Assembly (NCBI GenBank): GCA_039111635.1
Contig: JBCAQO010000003.1
Span: forward strand, 1,798,001 to 1,862,000
DNA length: 64,000 nucleotides
Source of the DNA: Heterobasidion occidentale
Lineage: Eukaryota; Basidiomycota; Agaricomycetes; Russulales; Bondarzewiaceae
Reading direction: 5' to 3'
Both the position numbers and the translations under genes were made by a program. A model generated the notes under the pieces. It saw nothing but the letters and a program-made list of their open reading frames with translations, did no database searches and had not been told where the DNA came from. Positions 1 through 14,000 of the stretch are shown here, piece by piece. How positions within the stretch are numbered: the first letter of the stretch is position 1; the number at the start of each line of letters is the position of its first letter.

Positions 1-59
1 CGACCTGGGCAGTGCGCTGTCGGCCGACCCTGCGTGCGCCTCGAAACAGTGCTAGCGGC

Positions 60-3000
60 TCACGCTGAATCCTGGGTCCGCTCGGCTAATTTCCAAGCCG
101 ATCCGTTGTTATGATCGAGATCCAGGCTGGCTAAAGTGCCGTTAAGGTCGTGAATCGTATCGTGATCGTGAACGTCGAAGTAGTCGTTGCGCTCACGGCT
201 GGGGGGAGATGCCTGGCGAAGAGAGGACGAGGGTGGACGAGAGATCGCAGTGGTAGCAGAAGGGCGATTCGCGGAGAAAGGTGAGCCTGAGTGCTCAAGG
301 AATGACCCGAACCTCTGAGACGTGCTGGCAGGTCGGCCGGCGTGAGATGAGGTTGGTGTGATCGGCGGTGTCTTCCCGCCTCCATTCATACTGTTTATGT
401 CCTGAGTTTGAATAGGCGCCGAGCCAAACCCTGTGTAACCCCTGAATGAATGAGACACTATGTCAGACTTGATTGAGCCCCCAGTATCGCGGCTCCTGTT
501 ATCCTCAAGGAAATTATTAGCCTCGGGAGAGAACGGAGAGAACGAGCTCGACAAGTTCTGGGGGTTTGAACGACCGTCATTCTGTCCACTATTGGCGTTG
601 GGGTTGACGGCGAACGAAATTGTGGGGAAGATGTCAAAGTTCGGCGGAAGTCCACTCTCGTTCTCCCGTAAGAGCATCTTGCGAAGGGTCTCTTCATTGG
701 TCTGACGCGGATCGTTCGAGTTTGGGGGATGCATCCCGGCTGCATCGCTCCCGCCGGAATTGTTGGAGAGGAAATTGGTCAAGCCAAACTTCTGCAACAG
801 CTGAATGGCTTGCTCTGCAGTCAGCGGCTGGGTCCTCTCAGGCTGAGGTTGAGTTTGCAAATGAGCCTGTAGAGCAGCTGCCTGGGCGGCCTGCGCTGCT
901 GCCTGCGCTGCTTTGTCTGTTCGATGGGATGTGAACAACATGCAATGGGATATGACGAAAATCCTCTCACATTGGCTCCTTCCCCAGCTGAGTCTGATTC
1001 TGCTCCCGCCGATGGGGAATCCTTGCATCTTTTCGATCGCTCTCTCCGCATCCGCCTTGCGCACAAATTGCACGAAACCACAATGCTTTCCGACAGGGAC
1101 CTTCACCTGTTGGCATACGTCGAGGTAAGCTCATGCTCGGAATGCAGAAGATGTACACGGACATAATGGATGTCGCCGAAAGGCGCGAAGAACGTCCTCA
1201 GTGTCTCCTCCGAGATCAGAGGAGACAGTCCGCCCACAAAGACTGTGGTATTGTAGGGATCCGTAGACGTAAGCTGCTCGCCGTTGGGACCGATGAGGTT
1301 GCCGAGGATCGCCCGTGCTTGGGCCTGGTGTTTCCACGACTCTTCTGTCATATTGTACCTGGGAGGAGCGTTCTGCTCTTGCGGCGGACCAGCAAAGGGA
1401 GCTGTGATGGACAGCACAGAGTTTGGACCCATCTTCATGCCTACATTGGCGTATTGAGCCAGGTGCGAAAGCATATTAGTCTGAAGGTGCGCCATGTCAT
1501 CAGAGGCTGAGGCTAGCGTTGATCCTGAGCCGCTCGATGTGGGACCGGAGCTTAAAGATGGCGCCGAGAGTGACGACCCGGAGCTAGAGGATGACACCCC
1601 GGAGCTGTTGAGCGAGTTTGTGGAACCGTTCGAGGGTGGCTTGGTGCTGGCAATCGGCGAAGAAACACTCTTAGTCTGGGGGGCCTGCATAGGAAGTGCA
1701 AGGGTAACAGACTGGTACTTGTCGTCAACTCCATTGACACCAGTCGCCACGGGCGGGAGCTGAACTTGAGGCAAGTCGAGAGACGGCGGCGGCTTATACT
1801 TCGCGGTAGCAGGAGAGATGCGCACTGCATTGTAGAATGAAATTAGAGATGAACAACGCGCATATATGTCACTAGCTTACTTGGACGTGAGAGACAGTAA
1901 AGGCCATGCATCTCGATCAGCGCACGCTGCTGATCAGCCTCATCGGTGAAGCTGGCACAATTCGCAGTGAACACGTGTTTCGATACAGGATTGAAAGGGG
2001 TGAGCGCACCGAACAAACCCGTAACCCCGTGAAACGCCAGTGACGGGGTCCAACATGATCTTTGCGCTCTTGCAACTCAAGAAAGGGCGAATGAATTTGG
2101 GCTCGCGGTCGTTGCGAAGACCTAGAACGGGGTTGCGAAAGACAGCGACGAGGTCCGAGTTTGAAGCCTCCGGGGCCAAGTCGCCAACGAAGATGCTGTA
2201 CTCCTTGGGATACTGTTGCTGTTGCTGAGCTGCCACACCTGGTGGAGATAATGACGGCGGGATGGGAGTTGACGAGGCCCAGTTGAGAAGAAAGGGTTTG
2301 GTGGAGTTAGGCATAGTGATGGGGTTGTTAGGGTTGCTGTTATTTATCTGTGCTAGAACGGAAGCCGCGTGTGTGGGGGTTGGGAAAGTGAGGAAACAAT
2401 AGCCTGGGTTGTTGGCTTGCTGGCCAGTGATAGGATCCGGGGCAGGATGAGGGACCTTGACGTTGACGGGATCCCAGCCCATGAGGCCGCAGACTTGTTT
2501 CGCGTATTCTTCGTCCATCCAAGGTTCTAATTCGCCCCACCAGAGTGTCGAGCGCGATGACGGGGATGTAGGGGAGAGAGGGTTAGAGGGAAGGGGAGCG
2601 TGGGTGAACGTAGTTTGGCTTGGTGTTGAAATCGAACCGCGAGAGATGAAGGTATCCCTGTCTTTGTACGCGGAGGGGAGGGAGGGGAGGGCTCTACCAG
2701 ACACAGGGTACGCGCCGTTGTCAATGGTGATTCCGGCGGGATTGCCGCTGGCGAGCTGGAGGGAAGGGGATGCGGAGGGATGGTGGGGGGGAAGAGGATG
2801 GATTGTGTGGCTCAGATGGGGCGCCGCCGACGCAAGTCTGTTTGTGTTTGGTGCGGACGGCCAACTGTCAGTTGAGGGCATAGCGAAGTCCCGTTCTTGG
2901 AAACCCATCGAACGAGGCATTGTCGAATGCGGCGGGGAAAAAGCATGCACCCCAAAGGAGCCATAGCTCGTGGCAGATGACAGCCCACGGTCGGACGATC

Positions 3001-3118
3001 CGTAACCGGCAAGCGAGCCCGAATGGCTGTGAAAGTGCCTATGATCGTCGTCGATATTGGGTCGAGCGACGCTGACGCCGGGCGGGTAGTCGAACTCTTG
3101 CATGTCTGCGCGTGACAT
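60..3118 (-). CDS. Three-RRM RNA-binding protein, NGR1/CSX1/NAM8 type
   Basis: Likely a cytoplasmic or nuclear mRNA-binding regulator of stability, as known for yeast Ngr1 and fission yeast Csx1. Three RRMs are visible. RRM1 is divergent and opens with TLWWGELEPWMDEEYAKQV. RRM2 has RNP2 IFVGDLA and RNP1 RGYGFVR. RRM3 has VFVGGL and CGFVQF. The link IEMHGLYCLSRP then PMRISPATAK between RRM2 and RRM3 is typical of this family. Low-complexity Ser/Pro/Asn-rich tails flank the RRMs, and an Ala/Gln run follows RRM3. The start is the ATG at 3116-3118 and the stop is TGA at 60-62, so the gene is complete. Introns lie between RRM2 and RRM3 (near 1830-1880), inside RRM3 (near 1110-1160, donor GTACAT) and at 917-970 (54 nt, in frame). 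The family is certain; the exact orthologue (Ngr1 or Csx1) is inferred. Confidence 0.9.
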
Positions 3119-5073
3119 GCCTCAAAGTGATGGCAGAGATGGCACTGTGGCACGATATAGACACTACACGGCCGAGAGGAGCAGATCGATAGCTTGGATA
3201 AGCTCTTGAGACGATTTTCTCGGCTGCAAACGACAGGAACGTGTGGCCGAAAAGAGGGACGATAAACGGTGGACGGCGATTGGAAGGAAGGAGGGAAGAA
3301 GAAGAAGATGTCGGTGCCAGCAGAAATAGTCAGAAAACGATACGTGAACGACGAGTCAGCGGGGGTTGCAGAGCGAATCGGACAAGTGAGAAGGCTTCGA
3401 CAGAAGCAGGAAAAAGGGGCAGCAAATTGGCTCAGTGACAGATGTTTTAGATAGGAGAGCTGAGCTAAGACAAGGTCAGCGGTTGACCGTAAAACAAGGC
3501 GGACGTTGTGGGCACAAGGACAGCTGTCGACAACGAACTGCTGGTGGGGCGAGAGTTGAGCTCTGCGGAGTGCAGAAAATATAGGAGGGCGGAGTTATAT
3601 GGTTCACCAACGGTTAACCCTTACTCAACTCTGCGGGTGGTTCCAAGAAGAGGCCAGTTTCGTACCATGAGGCTATCAGTCCGCAAGGGACACCAATTGC
3701 GAGATCGCTAGCCATTTCCTTCGATCCATGCAATTTATCAGCGGTCCGAGCGGTCGTCCGATCACAGTCTAGTCCTGATCCATTTTTCTTTTCTTTGTTG
3801 AGGAAGTCGCGCCTACCGGTATCTCCGTGCTCGCCGTTGTCGTTCTTTGTCCGAGACGTTGTGTGTCAACAATTTCAAACCCGCTCGCGTCTCTTTGGTG
3901 CTTCTGTGTGTGCTTGTGGGTCCCCGTGGCTGTACAGCTTCGGCCGCGCCAACCGCCTGTTTGCGAGCTGGCGGCTCTAAGGCGTCTACCATTCCTTTCC
4001 AATGTACAGAGTCTATCTTGGTCGGTTTCTGGAGTATCCAGGCTGTTCGTTCAAGTTTGATGTCCTGCTGCCACGCTTCTGCAACCCTTGAATGATACTT
4101 GACATTTGCTATGGCATCGCGCGCATCATGGGTGCGCGTGAGTCATGTATCACAAGGTCGGAATGTCGGCCCAAAATGTGGCAACAATACATTATCTGTC
4201 TATTATCCGCCTAAAATGGCAAAAATGGCAGGTAATTGTTCACCTGCTCAATGTTCACGCTCAAGCGCTCACCGCGCATTCCCCAGTGCCTGAATTTCGA
4301 ACCTCCGTACCAGCGCTATGTTTACAACCCCACGCGTCATACGATCTTATAACTTCGGAGATTTCGTGACAGGTATACGTAGTACATAATAATCTATTTT
4401 TCACAATACTATTTCTCAACGTGGCCCCTATCCATCTCGCTAACCTATTTATCTTGAACGTCCAAGGCTATGCTATCAGCGCTGCAATGGCTAGTGCAAC
4501 GACCATGAACTTGAAATTCCCCGAAATGCTGCGACGGCCACCACACCTTATATCATGTACGAAATATTTTGTTCATCATTACACTGCGACGGAATGGGAC
4601 CTAAGATCGGAGATGCTTCAAGTTGGCATTCATTGTAGAAACTTGGAATTTTCACTGATACGAAAAACGTCAAGGGTTTTGAAAAAATCACGCCTGTGCA
4701 AGTGGTCTCACTAATAGCAAGGTTCCGTCCGCAGGTGGCGTTGAATCCCGTCTCATTGAAGCCAGATCTGGCCCCAGCTTCGAATGCTGACCTAAGCACC
4801 CTGTTGCATCCACGGACGCGCCTCTTTGTCCAGCACATATTCTTGCAACGCGAGCGACAGCGACAGGTCACAACTTGCGCTCCCGCCTTCCTTCCACTTT
4901 GGTGTCACTGGCCTTGCTGAATTCTGTGCAGCGTGCTATCAGATATCTTGATATTCTTTATTGTGACATCTTCTGTTCTTTCGTTCACACGACTACTCGG
5001 GACGGGCCCGTCACGTCCATTTGACCTGACTAGCGTAACATATCCGTAGTGTTCAAAGCCATCTGGTCGCAAT
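3119..5073. other. Long divergent intergenic region
   Basis: This 1.95 kb lies between the head-to-head starts of the RRM gene and the IRA-type gene and probably carries both promoters and 5' leaders. It is AT-richer around 4350-4700. I see only short open frames without start context or recognisable domains, and no tRNA or repeat array. Confidence 0.5.
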
Positions 5074-8000
5074 ATGCCTGCACGGCGTCCGTCCGCCTCA
5101 GCTGGTCATGTATCATCCAACACTCCCTCCAATTCCTATCGAACTCACCGGAGCAACGACTCCCATCACGCTTTCTCGAGTGTATCCTCTCAGACTCAGA
5201 CTGCGCCATACTCTGCTTCGAATGCCCCCGGAACGCTCAATCAGCAGAGGATCATTCAAGCGCTAGTCCATAGACTGAAGGATAAGGTGTGCAGCCTTAG
5301 ATCTTTCAGATTCCTGTCTTCCTTTATCATCAGTCACCCCTCCCTCGTGCTCATACATGCACCGTAGCTTCCGACTTTCTCTGGTCAAGATCTCACAGTC
5401 ATCGAGAGCGACAGTGCGGTTGAAGAGACCATTAATTGCCTCGTGGAACTATCCCGAGATTCGCTAGACATCATAGCTTACGCGCTCACTGGTTTATCAG
5501 AAGAGATGGCAAAGGTATGTACTCTCTGCAATCATTGAGTACGTCGAGCGCTACCTTATACGGCGCTGTCATACAGCATCCGGACGAGAAGGTCGCCAGA
5601 ACGATCCCGGTACTTCAATCCCAACTATTTCTCCTCAAGGTTCTCGCCATAGCAATGGCCTCACGCTGGCACCGCTTTGCAGATGAAGCTCGGACTGCGT
5701 CACACTCTGCTAAGTTGACGGCGACTTCTGGCTTCTCTCTACCGGATCTTCCTACGGCATCTTCTGTCGGTGCCAGCTCGAACATGAAGAACAGCCGGCA
5801 GACGTCGAGTGACCATTTATCTACATCTCCTGGTTTGACAGAGCCTCCGCCTTTGGACGACAATTGCGCGAAATACATTCTGAGCACCATGGTTCTGTTT
5901 CTGCGCCAAACAGCTCCACCAGAAGGCCGCCTCATGTCGTCCGCTAATCTTGGCTTTGGAGCAACCTTTCACGACTTCGAGTCCATTGAGGTCGAAGATG
6001 CCCCTTCGCAACCTCCTGAGTTCTTTGATGCCGACCTGCCTTCAGGAGAAGCAGGTCGCAAACATACCCGATTTCCTAAACACAGCACATCTTCGAACTC
6101 AGTTGATTCTGGGAGCCCTAGCGCGACTTCGTCTATGCCCATCCCCCAGCTGAACGTGAAGTTTGAAAAGACGCACAAAGTCTTGGCAAAATCTCATTTC
6201 TCACTGAACTCACTGATCTTGAAGTTTGCTGGCCGCATCATCTATCATCTTTCAGCGTCAAACTGGACAGTAGTCATGCAACGGATTCGCAACAAGATTC
6301 ATTCCTTAGCCGGGTCGCACGAGGAGAACCCAGATATCATCGACCTGAACCTGATGAAACATAGTGGATTGGACAGGCAACGTCTGGTCCAAATCTTGCA
6401 AGGTGTGTCATCAAATCAATCGCTCTCTAGGACACCTGGTAAACTGATTTTCATCTCAGAGTTGTCGTCTCTCCTTGTGAACATGAGGCGCGAAGCGAGA
6501 ACAGCGATCGCTATTCCGCTCCGATCTGCGGTCTGGAATTGGATCGATCTATTCCCTGGGGAGTATAATGAGGCTCTCCGTTCATATCGCAGACTAGAAG
6601 GTGCTCCCGAACGTGTCTTCGACCTGCTCTGGGACCCCACAGAGTCTGCTGCAGCGCGGGCCCTTTGGCCGACACTCGCTGTACTTTCCTGCATCTCTAC
6701 TGAACGGACGCGAACCGACTACCAGTCTTCCTTGAAAGCCACAGGGACAAACAAGAGCAACTTACAGAAAGTGCGGCCCGTGTTGTGACTTACCCCTCGA
6801 TATATAGCTGATTTTCACTTCATCATAGTTCGTGGATCTGCTGAACAAGAACATGCATTCTTCGTCGAAACTAAGGGATGTATCGATTCTTTGTGCGTTA
6901 GATTATTGCAGGGGAGCTGCTCGTGTTAAGCCCGAAGGAGACCTTCCGATACGATCCATTGCTTTTGACCTTGCGCATGATATCAGAGTAAGCTTTCGCT
7001 CCACTGTAGGAAAGGTTTTTGACATGATTGTTCTGCAGAGCACCCTTCTACAATATCATGACCACAAGCCTTTTTGGGAGGCCCCGGAAGAGATCGACGT
7101 AAGCATGTTTGCTGATGCTTTGGTTCTCTTGTATCGGTTCTCGCCCGTGGAGGAGGCGCATCAACTTTTCAAGACGTGTCTGGAGCCAGAACGATCTGAT
7201 GCCGTGAAACTATGCGTGATCAAAGCCTGCGTAACACTGAGCGTGGAGGTATATTCTTTGTATCGTATGAATTATCAAATTAATATTCAAAAATTGTGTC
7301 TCAGTCCCGCCAGCTTCCCTGGCAAGTTCCGATAGAGGCACTATACGCGGATATATCCAAGCGCACTCGTAACATTTTCAAGGCCAGTTTGTTGCCGGCA
7401 TATCTACGTGCTTGTCTGAACTTAATTATATCCAGTATGGTGGCGTGCGCCGCAATGAGGTGGACGAGGCTGGCAACTTGAAGCGGACATCCTTCAGGCC
7501 GAAGGCAAAGCGATTCACAGCAGAGACCGTGTCAGACCGGGAACTACTGCTTATCGGTGTCCTACATCTATGGAGATGCAATTTGGGATGGAGCTTCACA
7601 GCAATCACCCACGACGAAGCTGTCGCCTGGATTCCTGCGGCATTGAAGGTGTGGGAGGAGCAACCGGACCCAAGTGTCCAATATTCCATTGCACTCGCTC
7701 TCATGCAAGTCAGCGCTCAAATCGACAGTCTAAGGCCTTCGGACAACTTCCACAAAAATGTACTACAGTGGAAGCTGTTGTTCACGTCTGTATAATTTTT
7801 TCACACCCCATCTCCATAACTGATTTCTTTCAAGGCCTGCAGCAATGCGAATCATAGCAATCGCCCTTTTGAACTCGCGTATGGACCTGGAAAAACAAAG
7901 ATTATGGGCCGAAATTTCACATGAGATTCTCCTGTCATATATCCAGGAGGCACATGTAAGTGCTTCTCTGCAGAGATACGGCGGAAAGATTAAGATTCAC

Positions 8001-11000
8001 CCTCACTGGCTCCAGAACGACAGCATTCAGAAGGCTGTGCAACTATCTGAAACTAGGCTGCCTGCCCTTGCATTGTTGGAACTCGCAAGCGCCGTGTCGC
8101 TCACGTCTGCGGATACTGGCGTATCTCGTCTTGCCGCTCATAATTTGAGGGTCATTGCTATCGCAGAGCGACGTCCGGATGTGCCCAGCTCCGCTAAAGG
8201 TGATGATGAAAGGGTGAAGCGCTTCACAATTTACGACCAGATCGGCGACCCGAAGACAATCATCACAGGTAGCTGTTCTTCCATGTGCTTTTGCATCTGT
8301 GTCTGAAACGTTCAATAGGGCGTGTCGCCTGGCAGAAGCGCATTCGACGGTTGTTTCGAATGCTTGCAGCTCCTCACCCTTCTTATGTTGCTATCTGGGA
8401 GGAATGCTACTACCGATGGTGCGCTCTGACCGAGCTGGTCATTCGAGCCCCACTTGATCCTATCACGCGCGAGGGATTCGAAGATGGATATACTCCTACC
8501 GGCGACAAGTCTTTATCCAACGAGGTATGTTGACATCCTGGATATATTAGAAGAGGCTGATAATTCTCGCAGGAGCAACAATTTCAATGGCAGAATCTCA
8601 CTCTGTTTTTAGCGGCGTGTGGATCTGCTTGCCTAGTGGAAACTCACGAGCCTGATGCGCTTCAGAAAATCATTTCTCCCAGTCTACTTCCAGACTCGAT
8701 GAGAGTGCTCAAAGATCCACGGGATTTAGTCGGCACATTTGTCGTATACCTTATCGACCTTCTTCTATCCGACTCGGTGATGGCCAGAGAGATATCCAAA
8801 GAGGCCCTTGGGTCAGAATTAAGTCCTCGACTGTATGCCAAGCTGTTCAAGCATCTAGACGAGTACGTGCCAATCTCAGTTCTCTTATACATTTCAAGTT
8901 CAATATATGATCCAGGGTCATCCAGGATATTACTCAAGGCACTAATCTAGAGTGGTCAGAGCACTTCCAAATTTTTCTCGATCAAGTATATGAAGTTGCT
9001 CGTCCGCTCGCCCATCAATTTTGCTAATGCCATCTCTCGGTAGTTCATCGCAGTCCTCAAGTTGTTGGTGGAGAAGGCCCAGGCTCATGACGATGTCCTT
9101 GCCGTTGATATGACCTCGACGTTGTATGCGTTGGCTGGGTTCCTCAACCAGTTCAACAACCTTTCTTCTTATCGGCTCAGGATCAAGTTCTGCACGCTCT
9201 GTCACAGCGTGTACTCGCGAACAGAACTAGCTTTACGAAAAGATACTCCTTCACGCCAGCATATTTTAGCCATCGTACTTGAGTGGATGCAAGAACCATC
9301 TATCGTTCGTATCGTCTTCACTTGTCGTTCGCCCCTGGGCACTGATACATTTGGATGCGCAGATGGTCGACCCAGAGCTGATACGTTTGCAACCCGAGTT
9401 GAATCTGGCAAGCCTTCGAGCGGTGGTTCATTTCCTCGATCGCCTTCAACTGCGTACTCCGGAGCAACTTCGCGCACCTGAGCAAACACGTCCACCTGAT
9501 GGCACAGACAGTGAAGATCAAAGTCACGTCGTTTCTCGCCTGTTCATTCGTTACTTTGGCCTCATTTTGAGAATGCTTGAGATTGGTCGCACAGAGGTGT
9601 GTTGACCTGCCCTTCAGACCTCTGTACCTTCCTCATCCTCTAATAGTTAGCGGACGATGGACTTTCCGAAGTATCTTCGTTCTCGCAGGTCAGTTTTTTT
9701 TTTCAATTAAACGCCCCGTCGTGTCATGGGAACTAAAAGCCTTTTCACAGCGAATGCGTGCCTCCCAAAGAGATTCAGACATTCGTGACCTGGTCATCGA
9801 AGGCCTTTCACGTTTGATCAGTGCCAATACGGAGACTGGTATCAAGCACAGCTTGGCACTGGCCTACGATGACGATATCGGCAAGAGAGCTATATTCACA
9901 CACGTCTTTGCTCGAGTCATGGGACAAGGAGCCAAGTTCGAAACACAGGAGAATTCTGCAATGTCAGGAGCCAAGAGCGAACTGTGCGAGGTATGTCCAA
10001 TCAACATAATACACTGTTTTCTTTATTAACAACCCGATGAAGTTGGTGAAAGGACCAGATGTAAGTGGACTGTCCTCAGCTTTCTGGAATGGTACGCTCA
10101 CAAAGTCACCCAGCTGGGTCTTGTATTGGCCATATGCGAGACATGTCCACCATCTGAGCTTGATATCATCATACCCGTTTTGTTGAATATCTTCGACACT
10201 CGCGAGTCGCTCATGAACCTCATCAAGGCTTTGTTAGACCGCGAAATTGCACGCACAGGTTAGCATGTCGTCAGAGTTTATCAACGATTTTCCACTCATG
10301 CGAATATCTGGAGTAGAGAGCGAGTCATCCTTATTCCGTGGCAACTCTACTTGCACGCGTCTTCTGTCCGCCTTCGCCAAGGTACACGGGTATACGTATC
10401 TTCGCAGTCTCATTATTCCACTTGTTAAATTGATGACGGACACGCCGCCTGGCCGCGGATACGAGCTTGATCCTTCCAAAGTCGGTGAGCAAGAGGCGAA
10501 GCAAAACCAGCAGAACGTGGAGCTCGTCGCATCATCATTCTTGGAAATTATATCGTCATCTGTACCCGCTCTTCCTTCGTAAGTGCAACTATAAGACCGA
10601 TTCCCCAAATCGAAGCTTATCAATGTTTAGAATGTTTCGCGAGCTCTGCGCCCATATTGGAAAAGCGGTGTAGGTATCTTTTGCTTTTTGCAAACTCCAT
10701 GGTTTTGACTTTCGATCAGTAACGCGGTTTGGCCGGAAGCGAAATTTGCTGCTCTAGGAGCGTTCATCTTCCTGCGGTTCGTCGCTTGGATAAATAATAC
10801 CCTTGATGAGATTACTTAGAGCCTTACAGCTTTATCTCGCCTGCTGTGGTTCAGCCTGAACACGTTGATGTCGAGCTTCCCAAAGACGATATTGTCATTC
10901 GTCGGGGACTCATGGTCATTGCCAAAATCATCCAGAACCTCGCGAATAACATCTTCTTTGGCAAAGAAGCCTACATGGTTGTTTTGAATCCATTCTTACA

Positions 11001-14000
11001 ACAAAATATCGTCAATGTCACTAAATTTTTAAGTGAACTCAATGTGAGTCCCAGCTCGCAGCTTATGCGTCGAGCTTTCTAAATCAGGCAAACAGAAATA
11101 TACACCAGCATCTGCTGAAGAGGAGAATGATGAATGGACAGGTATGACGTACGACGACACCGACACTGTTGTCTTGCACCGCTTCTTCCAAACACATGCG
11201 GACGTAGTCGGTAAAACCCTGCTTGGCACATCGCCTCAACTATCGGTAGAGGGTGACGCTTCTGCCATCAGCGGTAAACGTCGCTGGGAAATAACTTGTG
11301 ACACTTTGGTGTCGATGGGCCAGGCCTCCGATATACCTCATTTGTCAACCTTACCCAGTTCTCAACATCAAGAGTATCTCGACCTCATGAACCATTACAC
11401 TTATCGTAACGTTGCTGCCGTGAAAGATATTTTCGTTGAGACCTTTACGGAAAGGGTACGCCTTTTATTCATCCCCATGTGTAGGATTATGCCGATGTGT
11501 CATCACAGGAGGAATCGGCCGTTTTTGTCTTCTTCGTATCCAAGATAGACGTAGAAACGCTGGACATAGAGTTGCTGCTCTACCATGTCTTCAAGGTCAG
11601 AACAAAGTTTCATGACCCATTCATATCTGATTATTATATGCCTCAGACGTTGACCCTACCTGCCTACGAGGATCGCACCTTCGACATCATATTCGACTGG
11701 ACGTCTTACTCTACAGCATCTCAAGTTCCAGTGCAGTGGCTGAAATACTGCATTGAGATGATTCCATCGGATATCCGCCAACGATTCATGATGGCTTATA
11801 TTCTGAACCCCAATAATGCTACGCATAAGTACCTCCGCCGTCTTCACAACATCACTGCCGGTGCGGAGCCATCTACGTGTCTATATGACCTTCTATTGAC
11901 AATATAATACCAGGAATGAATGTATCAAGTAGCGTCAAGGCATGTTCATCTATCGCCGAGTTAAGACATTTCGTGCCTCCAACATGTGTGGCTCCCCTTG
12001 TCTATGCCAGTACGTGCATCATATATTTATTGAAATCGAGAGTCCTCACCTCGTCATATACACAGCGGGTCTAGAGCAGGAGGAATGCGAGCAGTTCCAA
12101 TATGTCACAATGAGACAAGCTCACATCAGAATGTCCGTGACCTTGGAAGTTGGACTGACTCATCTGCGAATAACATCGGTAAAGCCCATTTTGTCCGCAC
12201 ATGAAGTTAAAATTGAAGGGATACCCTCAGGACAAAACACAAGCCATTTCCCCATCTCTGTCTTGCAAACTGACAGAGATAATCTCATTGGCGGATATCA
12301 GCGATGTTTATAGTGTGGCAACGGGACACGACCCTTTCGAATTCATTATCCGAAAGACTCGACAGACAGCGACGTTATACTTCTCTTCACCTCGAAGAGA
12401 GCAGATTGTGAAGGTTTGTTCTGTCGCTGGCTTAGCTATACCCTGATTTAATATATGTTATCCGTAGTCTGTTCGTGCTGCCAAAGGTCGCATGAGGACC
12501 AGTGCTTTCCCTGGCACGGAACGGTTCTCGCGGCTATCCAACGTCAGTGCAGCGTTACTTCACATCGGGATGATGAATATGGGTGTCGACGACGACGAGC
12601 TACGTGGCGCTTCCTACGAGCTGCTCTCCTCAGTCCTTGCGTCCTTCAATCTTGACAGTAATCCACTTATCACTTTACGAGGTTCGTATTTTTCCGATAG
12701 TCAATCACTCTACTAACATGGCAAACTTTTCCAACATGGCACCTGAAGGTATCTGGGTAGCTGGCTCTGCATTACCTTTCCTCATATCACTGAGCGAACG
12801 GATCGCGACCTTGGTTCCCCAACTGACATTGGATTTCATTTCCGAAGTTTCGACAACCTTAGACAAAGCTAGTCGGTCTCAACGGCTGCATTGTTTATCT
12901 TATATGTCTCCATGGTTGAAGAACTTGGCGAAGTTCATCGATCCGACAAGCCCAACCTACGACCACTCCGGTGCCAAGACGAGGGACTGTATCCGACTTC
13001 TGATTGATCTCACTATTGCTGATCCGCAGGTAAGAATCTCACTACGCTTCGTTGATCTGGCGCTAAAAAATCACAGACGTTGACGGTGGCGCAAAAATCC
13101 ATTTGGGCGGAGATAGCAAAGCTTGATCCGACTTTCATAACTGTGGTCGTGGATGAACTCATGCGCGCCGCAATTGACGGCGGCGTAGGCTCTCAGCGAT
13201 GTGAAACTATTGCTCTGGCCATGATGCCACTCTCTTCGATCAATGTGCGGGGACAGATCTTATCTAAAATGCGCAAAGTGAGCATCGCCATCAGACGTTC
13301 TCTTTGACCTGTCCTGACATGTAGCCCAAGGCGTTAGGCAAGACATCCGCGAAACCAACTAAGACGCTCGCAGAGAACTCACATTGGAGCGAGATTGCAG
13401 CCTTGATTCGCCTGCTCTTTGTCGTTGCCCAACAGTCAAAACAACCGGCTCTCAGTCAGTTCTATGTCCCGGAAGTCATTCATATGATCACGCTCATTGC
13501 TGCGACTGGCGAGCCTGTGGTTCGTTCTACCATCTGGGGAATCATTGTCGAGCTATTACAGTCTCAGTGGATTGCTCGTGCGTCAGACGCAGTCGCAGGC
13601 CCAGAGATCCGACATCTTCTCGATGAAGCTAGTACGCCAAATATACTTCGATTATTTGGGCTCATAAGAGCGACTCGAACGAGCGAATTGACCATCTGGG
13701 ACCCTAAGGGCGACAAAGCAATTCTCGACAACCAAGAGGGCCTTACACGCTTCCTTATCCAGGTCATGGAAGTGACTTCAGGGACGAAGGGTAAGTTTGT
13801 AGTCTTGGCCTGAGTTTTTCCAAGGTTGACCGTCACCTAGGTTTGCTGAATGTGTGGCGTGCCCGGTGGATGAGTTTGGTTACATCTACAGCTTTCCAAG
13901 TTTCACCGGCCATCCAGACGCGAGCCTTCATCGTCATGGGAGCTTTGGCTACGACAGATGTCGACGATGACTTTTTCTACCAGATGCTGGTGGCATTCAA

